From NCBI RefSeq assembly GCF_003097135.1, contig NZ_QEQL01000003.1, positions 1 through 64,000 of the forward strand: 64,000 bases of DNA, read 5' to 3'. Numbering within the stretch: the first letter of the stretch is position 1; each line of letters begins with the position of its first letter. Under the pieces are notes generated by a model, which searched no databases, had not been told where the DNA came from, and worked only from the letters and a program-made list of their open reading frames with translations. The stretch comes from Pseudomonas sp. URIL14HWK12:I12. Lineage in GTDB: Bacteria > Pseudomonadota > Gammaproteobacteria > Pseudomonadales > Pseudomonadaceae. Below, in pieces: positions 16,751 through 28,000 of this stretch. The position numbers were made by a program, and so were the translations under genes.

Positions 16751-18115
16751 CTACCGCTCATGCAGCGCCTCGGCGCGAGCACGAATGATGGGCTTGAGCA
16801 GGTAGTTCAGGATGCTCTTGTGGCCGGTGATGATGTCTACCGAGGCGACCATGCCGGGAATGATCACCAACGGTTTGGCATCGGTGCCCAGGTGGTTCTT
16901 GTCGGTGCGCAAGCGAATCAAGTAGTAGGTCTGCTTCTTGTCTTCATCGGTGATGGTATCGGCACCGATCTGTTCCAGCTTGCCTTCAAGGCCGCCGTAA
17001 ATGGTGTAGTCATAAGCGGTGAACTTGATCATCGCTTTCTGGCCGGGGTGCAGGAATGCGATGTCCTGCGGGCGGATCTTGGCTTCGACCACCAGAGTGT
17101 CATCCAGCGGCACGATCTCGACGATGTCGCTGCCGGGCTGGATCACCCCGCCCACCGTATTGACCATTACCTGCTTGATGACCCCGCGTACGGGGGCATT
17201 GACCATGGTGCGGTTGACTCGATCCTCCAGGCCCTTGGCAGTGGCGGTGTACTTGGCCAGGTTGGCGCGGGCCTCGTTGAGCTGAGTCAACGAGTCGCTG
17301 CGGAACTTGCCTTTGGTTTCCTCGATCTTGCGCTGCACCTCATTGATCGCCGCCTGGGCGCGGGGCATCGCCAGGGTGGTAGAGGACAGCTGGCCACGGG
17401 TTTCCACTTCACTGCGCTTGAGGCGCAGGATGTCCACCGGCGACACCGCACCCTGGGCCACCAGCGGCTCCGACATGCTGATTTCCTTTTGCAGCAGGGC
17501 CAGGCTGTTACGGTACTGGTCGGCCTTGGAGCCGAACTCGCGCAGCTCCTGTTGCTTCTGCACCAGCTGGGCTTGCAGGCCGCCGACCTCATCGGCCAGC
17601 TGCTGCTTACGGCTCTGGTACAGCGCCAATTCATCGTTGGCCTGGCGCGGCACGCGCTTGAGGATGTCCGGGTCGATCACCAACGGCTTGTCTTCGATCT
17701 CGGCCTGCAAGCGTGCTACCCGCAGTTCCATGGCCACGCGGTCGGCTTCAGTCTCGCCGACGTTTGAAGCGAAACGGGTGTCGTCCAGGCGAATCAGCGG
17801 TGCCCCGGCTTCGACGATCTGGCCTTCGTGCACGTAGATCTGCGCGACGATGCCGCCTTCGAGGTTCTGGATCTTCTGGATCTTCGACGAAGGGATCGCC
17901 TTGCCTTCGCCCTTGGTCACCTCGTCGATCACCGCCAGGTGGGCCCACACCAGCAGAAACAGAAAGAACGCGATCACCCCCCAGATGGTTAGCCTGGCGA
18001 TGCGTGGGGCATCGTCGATCAGGGCTTTCTTCACTTCCGGCAGCGGCTGGCCGTCGAGGGAGTCACGGCCTTTGAAGTAAGCGCCGATTCCGCTTTTGAG
18101 CATGTTAAGCGACAT
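16751..18115 (-). CDS. lapC: LapC, membrane fusion protein of the LapA type I secretion system
   Basis: 454-aa HlyD-family adaptor. A single TM helix (about residues 43-63; WGVIAFFLFLLVWAHLAV) is followed by a lipoyl half (IPSSKIQKIQNLEGGIVAQI, HEGQIVEAGAPLIRLDD), a long coiled coil (about 130-290), the second lipoyl half (NAPVRGVIKQV) and the conserved C-terminus (LGTDAKPLVIIPGMVASVDI). It links the LapB ATPase to the LapE outer-membrane channel. It overlaps the end of lapB by 11 bases and is the last gene of the lapE-B-C operon. Confidence 0.95.
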   Translation of the reverse strand: MSLNMLKSGIGAYFKGRDSLDGQPLPEVKKALIDDAPRIARLTIWGVIAFFLFLLVWAHLAVIDEVTKGEGKAIPSSKIQKIQNLEGGIVAQIYVHEGQIVEAGAPLIRLDDTRFASNVGETEADRVAMELRVARLQAEIEDKPLVIDPDILKRVPRQANDELALYQSRKQQLADEVGGLQAQLVQKQQELREFGSKADQYRNSLALLQKEISMSEPLVAQGAVSPVDILRLKRSEVETRGQLSSTTLAMPRAQAAINEVQRKIEETKGKFRSDSLTQLNEARANLAKYTATAKGLEDRVNRTMVNAPVRGVIKQVMVNTVGGVIQPGSDIVEIVPLDDTLVVEAKIRPQDIAFLHPGQKAMIKFTAYDYTIYGGLEGKLEQIGADTITDEDKKQTYYLIRLRTDKNHLGTDAKPLVIIPGMVASVDIITGHKSILNYLLKPIIRARAEALHER

Positions 18116-20258
18116 TGACTTGCCCCTTGCGCAGCGCTTCCATCACCGCGGCTTTCGGACCATCGGCCACGATCTGGCCACGGTCGATGACGATCAGGCG
18201 GTCGACCAGCGAAAGCAACGACGCCCTGTGAGTGACCAGTACCAAGGTCTTGTGCTCGATCACCGATTGCAGGCGCTGCTTGAGGCGCTCTTCACCGGTG
18301 TTATCCATCGCGCTGGTGGGTTCGTCCAGCAACAGAATCGGAGGGTTGAGCAACAGTGCGCGCGCCAGGGCAACGACCTGCCGCTGGCCGCCGGAGAGGT
18401 TCTGGCCCCGTTCGCCGACTTGCAATTCATAACCCTGCGGGTGCAGCCGTGCGAATTCGTGCACCCCGGCCAGCTCCGAGGCCTGCAGCACCATCTCGTC
18501 TTCGACGTAGCGTGCGCCGCTGACCAAGTTGTCGCGCAGGGTGCCCGCCAGCAGCTGGATGTCCTGCGGCACATAGCCGATGTTGTGGCGCAGCTCGCTC
18601 ACGTCGATCTGGCGAATGTCCACGCCGTCGACCAGCAGCTCGCCTTTTTCGGCCTCGAACAGGCCAACGATCAGCTTGGCCAGCGAGCTCTTGCCCGAGC
18701 CGCTGCGGCCTATGATGCCGATCTTTTCACCCGGGCGGATGTTCAGGCTCAGCCCGCGTAGCGCCTGATGTTGCTGGCCTGGGTAGGTGAAGTCGATATT
18801 GCGAAACTCGATGCTGCCTTGCAGCACCGGGCGGGTCATGGGGCGCTCCTCGAAGTTGCGCTCCTGTGGCAGCTCCATCATCTGGTTGACCGAACCCATG
18901 GTCACCTTGGTCTGCTGCCAGCGCGTGATCAGGCCGGACAGCGCGCTCAGCGGCGCCATCGCACGCTGGTTGAGCATGTAACAGGCGATCAGGCCGCCCA
19001 TGCTCAAGTCGCCGGCGATGATGAGGTAAACGCCACCGATGATCATGGTCACGCCGGCCAGCGCCTGAACGAACGCGGTGAGGTTCATCGACAGGCTCGA
19101 AAGCACCTTCACCCGAAGTTCCAGGCGGCTCAGCGTGCCCAGCGTTTGCTCCCAGATGTACTGGCGCTCACTCTCGGCGTTGTTGACCTTGATGCCATCG
19201 AGCCCGTTGAGGGTTTCGATCATGGTCGACTGCCGCTCGGCGCTCAGCGCCATGGTGCGTTCCAGCGTTGCGGTGAGCGGGCGCTGCAGCAGGTGCACGA
19301 TCGTCAGCACCAGCGGAAAGGCCACCAGCGGAATCATCACCAGCCAGCCACCGAGCAGGCCGATCACCAACATGATCAGCAGAGTGAACGGCAAGTCGAT
19401 CAGCGTGGTAAGGGTCAGCGAGGTGAGAAAATCCCGCAGGCCCTGGAACTCGTGGATGTTCTGCGCATAGCTGCCCACGCGCGCCGGGCGCACCTTGAAG
19501 GCCATACCCACCACGCGCTCGAACAGCGTGGCAGAGATGATCAGGTCGGTCTTCTTGCCGGCAAGGTCCAGGCACAGGCTGCGCAAGCCCTTGAGCAGCA
19601 GGTCGAAGACATAGGCGCCGCAGATGCCGATGGCCAGCACCCAAAGGGTCTCGGTGGCCTGGTTCGGCACTACGCGGTCATAGACGTTCATAGTGAACAG
19701 GGGCGCGGCCATGGCGATCAGGTTGATCACCAGGCTCGCTGCCACGGCATCCATGTACAGCCATCGCGACTTTTTGAGGGTGTCCTTGAACCAGGACTTT
19801 GCCCGGGGCACCAGCGCGCCGCGCTGGATATCGAATTTGTGTTGTGGCTGGGCGAAGAACACCTTGCCGGTGTAGTCCTCCAGCAGCATTTCGCGCGTAA
19901 CGCGCACCTCACCGCCGTCGCTTTCGCCGAGCAAAAGGCGGGCGTCGTCACCCTCCCATCCGATCAGCACCGCACAGCGCCCGTCCTTGAGCATCAACAG
20001 CGCGGGCAGGGCGATTCGCGGAATGGCTTCGAGCTTGCGCACCAACAGCCGCCCCTGCAAACCGGCGCGGGCGGCGGCGCGGCTTAGCAGCTCTGGCGAG
20101 AGCCGCTGCCCGGGCAACGGCAAGCCGGTGGTGAGCATGGCCCGGCTGGCGGGTTTCTGGTGCAGGTAGCAAAGTGCTAACAACCCGTCGAGCAGGGGAT
20201 CGTCGTGCAGGCTCCTGGGATCATGAATAAGTTGAACACCACCGGTTTCAGATTCCAC
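18105..20258 (-). CDS. lapB: LapB, ABC transporter of the LapA type I secretion system
   Basis: 717-aa type I secretion exporter. The N-terminal ~150 residues are a C39-peptidase-like domain without an evident catalytic cysteine set, as expected because LapA keeps its N-terminus. Six TM helices span about residues 165-450. The ATPase domain shows Walker A GRSGSGKSS, signature LSGGQRQ and Walker B LLLDEPTSAMD. The GTG at 20258 (protein start MESE after initiation) is preferred over a GTG three codons upstream at 20267: AGAGA sits 9 bases before it and it matches the family N-terminus. It follows lapE by 52 bases. Confidence 0.95.
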   Translation of the reverse strand: MESETGGVQLIHDPRSLHDDPLLDGLLALCYLHQKPASRAMLTTGLPLPGQRLSPELLSRAAARAGLQGRLLVRKLEAIPRIALPALLMLKDGRCAVLIGWEGDDARLLLGESDGGEVRVTREMLLEDYTGKVFFAQPQHKFDIQRGALVPRAKSWFKDTLKKSRWLYMDAVAASLVINLIAMAAPLFTMNVYDRVVPNQATETLWVLAIGICGAYVFDLLLKGLRSLCLDLAGKKTDLIISATLFERVVGMAFKVRPARVGSYAQNIHEFQGLRDFLTSLTLTTLIDLPFTLLIMLVIGLLGGWLVMIPLVAFPLVLTIVHLLQRPLTATLERTMALSAERQSTMIETLNGLDGIKVNNAESERQYIWEQTLGTLSRLELRVKVLSSLSMNLTAFVQALAGVTMIIGGVYLIIAGDLSMGGLIACYMLNQRAMAPLSALSGLITRWQQTKVTMGSVNQMMELPQERNFEERPMTRPVLQGSIEFRNIDFTYPGQQHQALRGLSLNIRPGEKIGIIGRSGSGKSSLAKLIVGLFEAEKGELLVDGVDIRQIDVSELRHNIGYVPQDIQLLAGTLRDNLVSGARYVEDEMVLQASELAGVHEFARLHPQGYELQVGERGQNLSGGQRQVVALARALLLNPPILLLDEPTSAMDNTGEERLKQRLQSVIEHKTLVLVTHRASLLSLVDRLIVIDRGQIVADGPKAAVMEALRKGQVNVA

Positions 20259-20310
20259 GCTGCGCACTCTCTAACTGCCTAAACGGGTTGATGGGCTGAA
20301 CCGACAGGGG

Positions 20311-21663
20311 TCAGTTCATGCCGGGGAGTTTGACCTCCGGCTTGATGTCATGTTGCACAACCGTTGCCAAGGGCGCGACGACCCCCTGGCTTTTGAGCAA
20401 CTCACCCATGGCCGCTTGAATGCGGTATTGGCTGAATCGCTCCAGGTATTTCACTTCTTCCAAACGGCGGCGCGCAGTGAAGCTTTCGTTCTCGCTGTCG
20501 AGCAGGTCGAGCAGCGTACGCTCGCCCAGGCTGAACTGCGACTGGTATGCGGTGCGCACGCGCTCGCTGCGGGTCACGTACTGCTCGGCGATGGGCCGCT
20601 GGCGCTTGGCATTGTCATACGCGCTCCAGGCCAGCCCCAGCTCTTCGTTCAACTGGCGCAGGGCATTGTTGCGAATATCCAGTGCCTGGCTGCTCTGGTA
20701 GGCCTTCGATTGCAGGTCGGCGGAATTGCTGCCGCCGGCATACAGGTTGAACTGCATGCGCACCATCGCCGACCAGCCATTGTAGTGGCCTTCTTCACCG
20801 CTGACGTTGTTATCGGCGTTTTTCGCAAGTTCTGCATCGAAGCGCGGATAGTAAGTCGATTTGGCTGCGGTGTACTGCTTTTCGGTAGCTGCGATATCGG
20901 CCTCCGCCGAGCGGAGCACGGGGCTGCTGGCAACCATCTGGGCACGCGCCTCGTCGAGGCTGGCCGGGAACAAGGCAATGCCGCCCGGTGCGGGGGCAAC
21001 CAGCTCGTCTGGGGCCATGCCGACCACGCTGTAGTAGGTGGTGTTGGCGTCGTTGAGGTTGGTCTGCTCGGTCAGCAGGTTGTTTTCGGCTTGCGCCACG
21101 CGGGCCTCTGCCTGGTCGAGGTCGGCGTTACGGCCGATACCTCGGGAAGTGCGCAACTGAATCTGATCGAGAATCCGGCGGTGGTTCTTCAAGTTTTCGT
21201 CAGCCAGGCGGACATATTCACGACGGGCCAAAACATCCAGGTACGCCTGTGCAACTTTCAGGGCCGTACTTTCGGACGTACCCAAAAGAGAATAAGCACG
21301 AGAATTGGCGGTGGATTGTTGACGCGCAACTTCGTTCTGCGTCGCAAAGCCGTCAAATATCATCTGTTGTAGACGAACACTGGCTTCACCGCGGTTAAGT
21401 GTGGTGTAGCGGTCGTCTCCGCTGGCTGCACGGGTAGTTGGGCTGTCGGTACCTTCCCGGCCATAGCCCGCCAATACGTCGACGCGCGGCAGGTAGCCGC
21501 CTTGGGCGGATTTCACGGCGTAGTCGGCAGACATGCGCGCATTCACACCAGCCTGAACTTCGGGGTGCACCTCGAGGGCGTGCTGCATGGCTTCTGGCAG
21601 GGTTTGTGCTTGAGCGACGGCGGCGAGGGTCAGTGGAAGGGCTGCAAAAAATGGCGCGCGCAT
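20311..21663 (-). CDS. lapE: LapE, TolC-like outer-membrane channel for LapA export
   Basis: 450-aa TolC-family protein with a signal peptide (FAALPLTLAAVAQAQ) and two repeats of the outer-membrane factor fold; typical agglutination-type segments include YGREGTD, LKVAQAYLDVLARREYVRLA and YDNAKRQRPIAEQYV. It completes the LapEBC exporter and also helps hold the LapA retention module. The ATG at 21663 is chosen by the signal peptide; the frame is open further upstream without coding character. It is the first gene of the lapE-B-C operon and diverges from lapA. Confidence 0.93.
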   Translation of the reverse strand: MRAPFFAALPLTLAAVAQAQTLPEAMQHALEVHPEVQAGVNARMSADYAVKSAQGGYLPRVDVLAGYGREGTDSPTTRAASGDDRYTTLNRGEASVRLQQMIFDGFATQNEVARQQSTANSRAYSLLGTSESTALKVAQAYLDVLARREYVRLADENLKNHRRILDQIQLRTSRGIGRNADLDQAEARVAQAENNLLTEQTNLNDANTTYYSVVGMAPDELVAPAPGGIALFPASLDEARAQMVASSPVLRSAEADIAATEKQYTAAKSTYYPRFDAELAKNADNNVSGEEGHYNGWSAMVRMQFNLYAGGSNSADLQSKAYQSSQALDIRNNALRQLNEELGLAWSAYDNAKRQRPIAEQYVTRSERVRTAYQSQFSLGERTLLDLLDSENESFTARRRLEEVKYLERFSQYRIQAAMGELLKSQGVVAPLATVVQHDIKPEVKLPGMN

Positions 21664-21853
21664 GGTGTTGGGTTCCGAAGTCGTTTGCTGTGTTCTGTCG
21701 CGGCCAGGCGTATGGCCGTCATGGAAAGGGCAACCGAAACGACCGAATGTCGGAAGCCCGCGTCTGGGACTCCGCATGTAAAGGAAGACGGTTCGCCTAG
21801 TGCAATATCAATGTGACATCGCGGCGCGGATTGTTTAGGATGACGCGCAATTG

Positions 21854-21867
21854 GTCAATAGTTTGTC
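21854..21867. promoter_or_regulatory. Candidate FleQ box 1
   Basis: GTCAATAGTTTGTC matches the FleQ box consensus GTCAATAAATTGAC at 11 of 14 positions. FleQ is a c-di-GMP-responsive regulator known to control lapA in P. putida. The site is 143 bases upstream of the lapA start. Confidence 0.5.
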
Positions 21868-21891
21868 GCCTGCGTAGTAAGCTAATTAATA

Positions 21892-21905
21892 GTCGAAATA
21901 TTGGC
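21892..21905. promoter_or_regulatory. Candidate FleQ box 2
   Basis: GTCGAAATATTGGC matches the FleQ box consensus at 10 of 14 positions, 38 bases from box 1 and 105 bases upstream of the lapA start. The paired arrangement strengthens the case, but the match alone is moderate. Confidence 0.35.
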
Positions 21906-22009
21906 GCCATTTAAATATATAAATTGAACTTGCGCTCCCTCTGAAGTGGCCTTGATGTGTGGCCAGTCGTAAGGAAGCGGCCCAGACGGTTATCCCCGGA
22001 GAAGTCCCC

Positions 22010-25000
22010 ATGAGCAGCGTTGTCGCCATCGTCAAAAGCATTGTTGGCCAGGTTGTCGCAGTGTCCCCGGAGGGGATCAAACGTGTGCTGGTCGAGGGCG
22101 ATCGCCTGTTTGCAGGGGAGCAAATCGAAACGGGCGCAGCCGGTGCGGTAACCCTGCAGCTTCAGGATGGGCGCATGCTCGACCTCGGCCGCGATAGCCT
22201 GTGGAGTGCCGCTGCACCCACGCGTGTGGAGGCCAGCCATGACACCGAGCTGGCCAGCAGTGTGCAGGCCACTTCCGTAGAGGACCTGCAAAAGGCGATC
22301 GCCGCTGGCGCCGACCCGACCCAGGCCCTGGAAGCGACTGCCGCCGGCAACGATGCCGGTGATACGGGCGGCACCGGCGGGGGTAGCCACACCGTAGTGA
22401 TGCTCAGTGAGACGGGCGGCGCGGTTGACCCGACCGTAGGCTTCCAGACCGCCGGCCTCGATGGCCGCGAGCGCCTGAGTGCCGAGCAGACCGATACCAC
22501 GCCCGTACGGCCTTCCACGCTGACCCTCAGTGCAACGTCTTCGATCACCGAAGAGGGCGGCGTGCTCACCTATACCGCAACCCTGACGCAGGCGCCGCTG
22601 AGCCCGCTGACGGTGACCCTGTCCAACGGGGCGGTCATTGTCATCGGTGCTGGCCAGACCACCGGCTCGGTCAGTGTGCCGATGGCTAATGAAAACACCC
22701 CCTACATCGATGCCCACAACGTCAACGTAACCGTTGCCGGCACCAGTGGCGGCGCGGGCCTGGCGGTTACCGTCGACCCGACACCGGCCACCACCCAAGT
22801 CACCGATACGCTGGACACCAGCTATGTGTCGATCAGCGGCTCGGCCTCGGTCAAGGAGGGTGCCGGCGCCACCTACACCCTGAGCATCACCGACGGCAAT
22901 AATCAGCCGCTGGTGGCCAAAACCGACGTGACCGTTACGGTCAAATACAGCGGCACCGCTGATGGCCAGGATTTCACCGGTGAAACCCAAGTGGTGATCA
23001 AGGCCGGCTCATCTTCTGCGCAACTGGCGGTTTCGGCGCTCAACGACAAGCTGATCGAAGGCACCGAGCATCTGGTGGTGACCATCGATAACGTCTCGCC
23101 GGCCACCGGTGCGCGGGCCGGCGACTTCGAGCAACTGGCCATCGACCCGCAGCGCAACAGCGTCGACACCAGCATCGTCGACCAGACTGCACCCACGGCT
23201 ACCGGCTCGGGCGATACGCCGATCCAAGGCCGCGAAGACACGGCCGTCAACCTGACCTGGGACAGCTTCAACGTCCAGAAGGGCAGCAGCAACGCTGACC
23301 TGGGCGTGCGCATCGACAGCGTACCGAGCAACGGCACCCTGGTGCTGACCGTAGGCGGTGTGGAAACCACCCTCAAGGCCGGTGACATCGTTACCCAGGC
23401 ACAGTTGGCCAATGGCACGCTGGTGTTCACCCCGGCAGCCGACCAAGCCAGCAGCCCGGCCGACAGCTCGCTGTTCGGCTCGGTCCAGTTCACTGCGCTG
23501 AACAACGCAAGCTCCAGCGAGCCAGTCGCCGGCCAGCAGGCCCGGATCGACTTCGCCATCGCAGCCGTGGCCGATGCGCCAACCATTGGTATCGAACACC
23601 CTGGCGCGGCGCCGGGCCTGACCCTGCAACAGTGGGCCGGCCTGGGCCTGGGCAACAACGGCGGCGGTATCGACCCCAACACGGTGCGCGAGGCGATCAA
23701 CAAAACCACCCAGCCCACCGAGAGCAAGGTGATCGACGGCTTCCACCAAGTGGCTGTGGATGCCGGCACTGCGAGCAAGGTCTCTGGTGTGATCTACCTG
23801 GAAGCCGGCAAGACCTACACCTTCACCGCCGGTGGTGACGACAGCATGGTGCTCAGCGTCGGTGGCAAAGACATCGGCAGCAACACCTGGAATGGCGGCC
23901 GCGATACGCAGTTCAGCGGTGACTTCACCCCTAGCGCCAGTGGCTTCTACAGTGTCGAAGGCTATCAATACAACGCTGACGGCCCGGGCTACTTCGATGT
24001 CAACGTCTCGGTCAACGGCGCACCGGCCACCAGCCTCGCCGACAGCGGCCTGCCTCTGTACCCCAGCGCCGGCGCGGCGCAGGCGGCCAACACCAGCGCC
24101 CTGGTGATTGCTGCGGGTAACGAAGGCAAGAACATCGACATCGGCGGTTACGATGTCAGTTTCAAGGATCAGGACGGCTCCGAAACCCACACCATTACCC
24201 TGAGCGGCCTGCAGGCCGGGCAGACCATCAGTGACGGCACCCACAGTGTGATCGTGGGTGCGGGCCAGAGCAGCGTCGACGTCAGCGACTGGGCACTGTC
24301 GAAGCTGACCTTCAACGCTGGTGATCACGTGTCGGGCAGCTACACCCTGACCCTGACCGGCACTGCGGTGGAAAAAACCAACCAGGACAGCGCCTCTACC
24401 AGCGTGCAGATCAACGTGCTGGTCAACGCCGTTGCCGACGCGCCCGCCATTGCGGCCAATCGTAGCGTCGAGGGGTTCGAAGACAAGCCCATCGCCCTGG
24501 GCACGCTGGCGGCCTATGCCGACAACGACGGCTCTGAGAGCCACACTACGGTGCTCAGTGGCAACGCGCTGGTCAAAGGCGCGCAACTGACCGATGGCAC
24601 GCACAGCGTCACCATCGACGGCCAGACCTCGCTGGATGTCAGCGGCTGGGACCTCAGCGCCATCCGCTACCAGGCCCCTCAGGATGCCAGCGGCACGTTC
24701 ACCCTGACCGTCACCGGCACTTCCCAGGAAGCGTCGAATAACGCGGCCAGCAGCAGTGTCGGCACCGTCACCATCAATGTCGCGCCGGTCACCGACATCC
24801 CGACCCTGTCGCTGGGCGATCGTGCCTGGGCGATCAGCACCAACTTCGACAGCATCGGCTCTTCGCTGAACGTGCCCGTGGCCGCGATCGGTAACGGCGA
24901 ATGGACCACCGGCAACAACGGCGCCCAGGTCGAGATCCAGAGCGGCAGGGCCTTCGGCCTGCCGACCGATACGCACGTGATCGAGCTGGAGCGCAATCGA

Positions 25001-28000
25001 GGCGATGCCAGCGACCTCAGCACCAAGGTCACCAACACGGTCGCCAACAGCGTCTACACCCTGAATTTCGACTATTCACCGCGCAGCGGCAGCTTGGGCA
25101 ACGATTCCGAAATCAAGGTGATGTGGGACGGCAAGGTCGTCGCTACGCTCAATTCCAGCCAGCTCGGCCTGCAGCACTACAGCCTGGTGCTGCCGACCAA
25201 TGCCGGCGGCGACAAGACCCTGACCTTCGTGGCCAGCGACCAGAACTCCGTGGGCGGTGTGCTTGGCAATATCTCCCTGAGCACGGCCAACAACACTGGC
25301 GTACAAGGCGCCCAGATCGCCTTGCAGCCGATCACCGCACACACCAACGACATCGACGGCTCCGAGTCGCTGAAGGTCATGATCAGCGGCCTGCCTGAAG
25401 GGGCGACCCTGCGTTCGGGCAATGACGTATTTGTCGCCAGCGCCGGCAACACCTCGGTGGACGTCGCTAGCTGGAACCTCGCCACGCTGACCTACCAGGC
25501 CCCGTCCGGTGCCTCTGCCGGCGATGTGCAGCTGACCGTCACCGCCATCGCCCAGGACGGCACCGCCGCACCCGAGGCGGTCAGCACCCCGCTGACCGTG
25601 CACGTGCTGCCCAATGCCGATGCCCCGGTAATCGTGCTGCAAACCGCAGGCGTGACCGAGAACTTGGCCGTGGAGCATCAGGTCGTCGGCAACTTCAGCA
25701 CCTTCGACGCCAACGGCGATGCGGTCACCGTGCGCTTCACCCCTGGCAGCGCAGGCACTGACGCCTCTGGCAACAACACCTACTACCAAGTCGTCGGCAA
25801 TACCGTGCAGCTCACGCAGGCCGGTGCCGATTACGTCAACCTGGGTAATAAGCTGCCGCAAATCGGCCTGACCGTGACCGATTCGAGCCTGCTCACCGGC
25901 AACACCACCGGTACGCCAGCGACCACCTTGGTCAACGACGCGCCCGTGGTCACCGACGCCGACAGCGTGTTCCAGGAAAACCACGCACCGGTCGCGCTGG
26001 TCAGCCAGGTGAGCATCACCGACGAAGACAGCGCCAACCTGAGCAACGCCACCATCACCGTCAGCAATGCCGCCAGCACTGACGTGATCGCCTTCCCGGG
26101 GGCCAATGGCACCTTCGAAGGCATCAGTTACAGCCAGTCGTTCGCCAACGGCACCTGGACCCTTCAACTGAGCGGTGAGGCTTCCAAAAGCGCCTATCAG
26201 AGCCTGATCAGCCAACTGACCTTCAGCACCGGTGACCAGCACCCGCCGAGCACCGAGCCGCGCCAGGTCAGCGTCAGCGTCACCGACGCAGGGGGCGATG
26301 GCCTGCCTGCCGTCAGCACCGCCCAGCCTGCTGTCAGCACCATCGAAGTGCAGCAGCAGGTCACCTTGCAGTTGGTCGCCAATGCGCCTGCCGATGCCAA
26401 GGAAGGTGACCCGATCACCTATACCGTCAAGCTGGTCGACAGCATCGGCAACCCGGTGGTGGCGACCCAGCCGATCCACGTCACGCTGGAAAAAGGCGGT
26501 GACCTGGTGATCCCGGCCGGGGCCAGCAGCTCTGCCCCGAGCCAGCCGGTGGCTGCGCCTGACGACATGTACGAAGGCGGCAACGTTGCCGAGAACCACA
26601 TCGTCAGCAACGATGCGCCGCAGCCGAACCTGAAGGTCGACGGCCAGGTCAATACTGCCGTGGCCGATGACGGCGATGTGACCACCGTGACCCTGACCAC
26701 AGAGCCGAGCGTGAAGGAGGGCGAGACCGCTACCTTCACCCTTCAATTGAGCAACGCTGAAGGCGCGGCGACCCGTAACGAAACCACCGTGACCCTGAGC
26801 TACTCGGGCAAGGCAGCGGACGGCTCGGACTTCACTGGCGTGACCAGCGTGAAGGTGCCAGCTGGCGTCACCTCATTCCCGATCGAGCTGCCGATCAAGG
26901 CCGATGGCCTGATTGAAGGCGCCGAGACGCTGACGGTGAAGGTCACCGGCGTGACCGGCTCGGGCTACGAGAGCGTTGACTATTCCGCCGCTCAAGCCAC
27001 CACGACCATCGTCGACGGCGACAAGCCTGCGGTGGCAGCCAATGAAGTCGAAGGGGACGAAGCGACCCCGCTGACCCTCAACTGGGCCGATTTCAATGTC
27101 AGCGGCCAGGCTCAGGATGCCTCCGCGTGGACCGTGAAGGTCACCACGCTGCCCACCAATGGCGTGCTGGCGCTGGGCGGTACCGCCGTGGCCGCAGGCC
27201 AAGTGATCAGTAAACAAGACATCGATAGCGGCAAGCTGACCTTCACGCCCAATGCGCACGAGTCCGGCAGCCCTGACTACAGTGACAGCAGCAGCGAAGG
27301 CGATCAGAAGTCGCATTACGACTCACTGACCTTCGAGGCCAGCAACAACGGGCAGAGCAGTGGCAGCGCCACCCTGCTGCTGGACGTCAACCCTATCGCC
27401 AACGCCCCGACCTTGGGCGTAGCGCTGCCGGACGCAGCCCCCACTGGCTTCAACAAAGTGACCTGGCAGGTCAGCTCGGCCGACTACAACACCCTGGGCC
27501 ACGGCGGCGACGGGGCTAACCCTCAAACGCTGGTAAACACGCTGCGTACCCCGCCCAGCGATGCGCCTGTGCAGCACTTGAGCGGTGTGCCGGCAATCGA
27601 CAGCGCAGGCAACGTCGGCCAGCAGACTGCAACCAAATACTTTGGCCTGGTGTATCTGGAAGCCGGCAAAGCCTACGCGTTCGGTGGCACGGCCGACGAC
27701 AGCCTGGCCGTGGTCATCGGTGGCAAAACCGTCGCCTCGGCGCAGTGGAACTCGGTGGTCGATGGCCAGAACGGCGGGATCAGCGGCAGCTTCACGCCAC
27801 AGGCCAGCGGCTATTACGAAGTGGACATCTACCACTTCAACCAGAATGGCCCAGGCAGCTACAACCTTACCGTGGCGGTCGACGGTGGCCCGGCCAAGAG
27901 CCTGGCCGACAGCGGCCTGCAGACCTACACCGGCGCCGACCAGCTCGGCGACAGCGCCGCGCATCACGTGTTGAACAACGGCGAGGGTTATTACACCGTC

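Larger units (their letters stand above)
21664..22009. promoter_or_regulatory. Divergent lapE / lapA regulatory region
   Basis: 346 bases between two divergent starts, becoming strongly A/T rich from about 21830 to 21930, unlike the surrounding DNA. Both the lapEBC and lapA promoters should lie here. Two FleQ-box-like sites (21854-21867 and 21892-21905) fall in the A/T-rich part. GGAGA at 21998-22002 is the lapA ribosome site. Confidence 0.6.
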
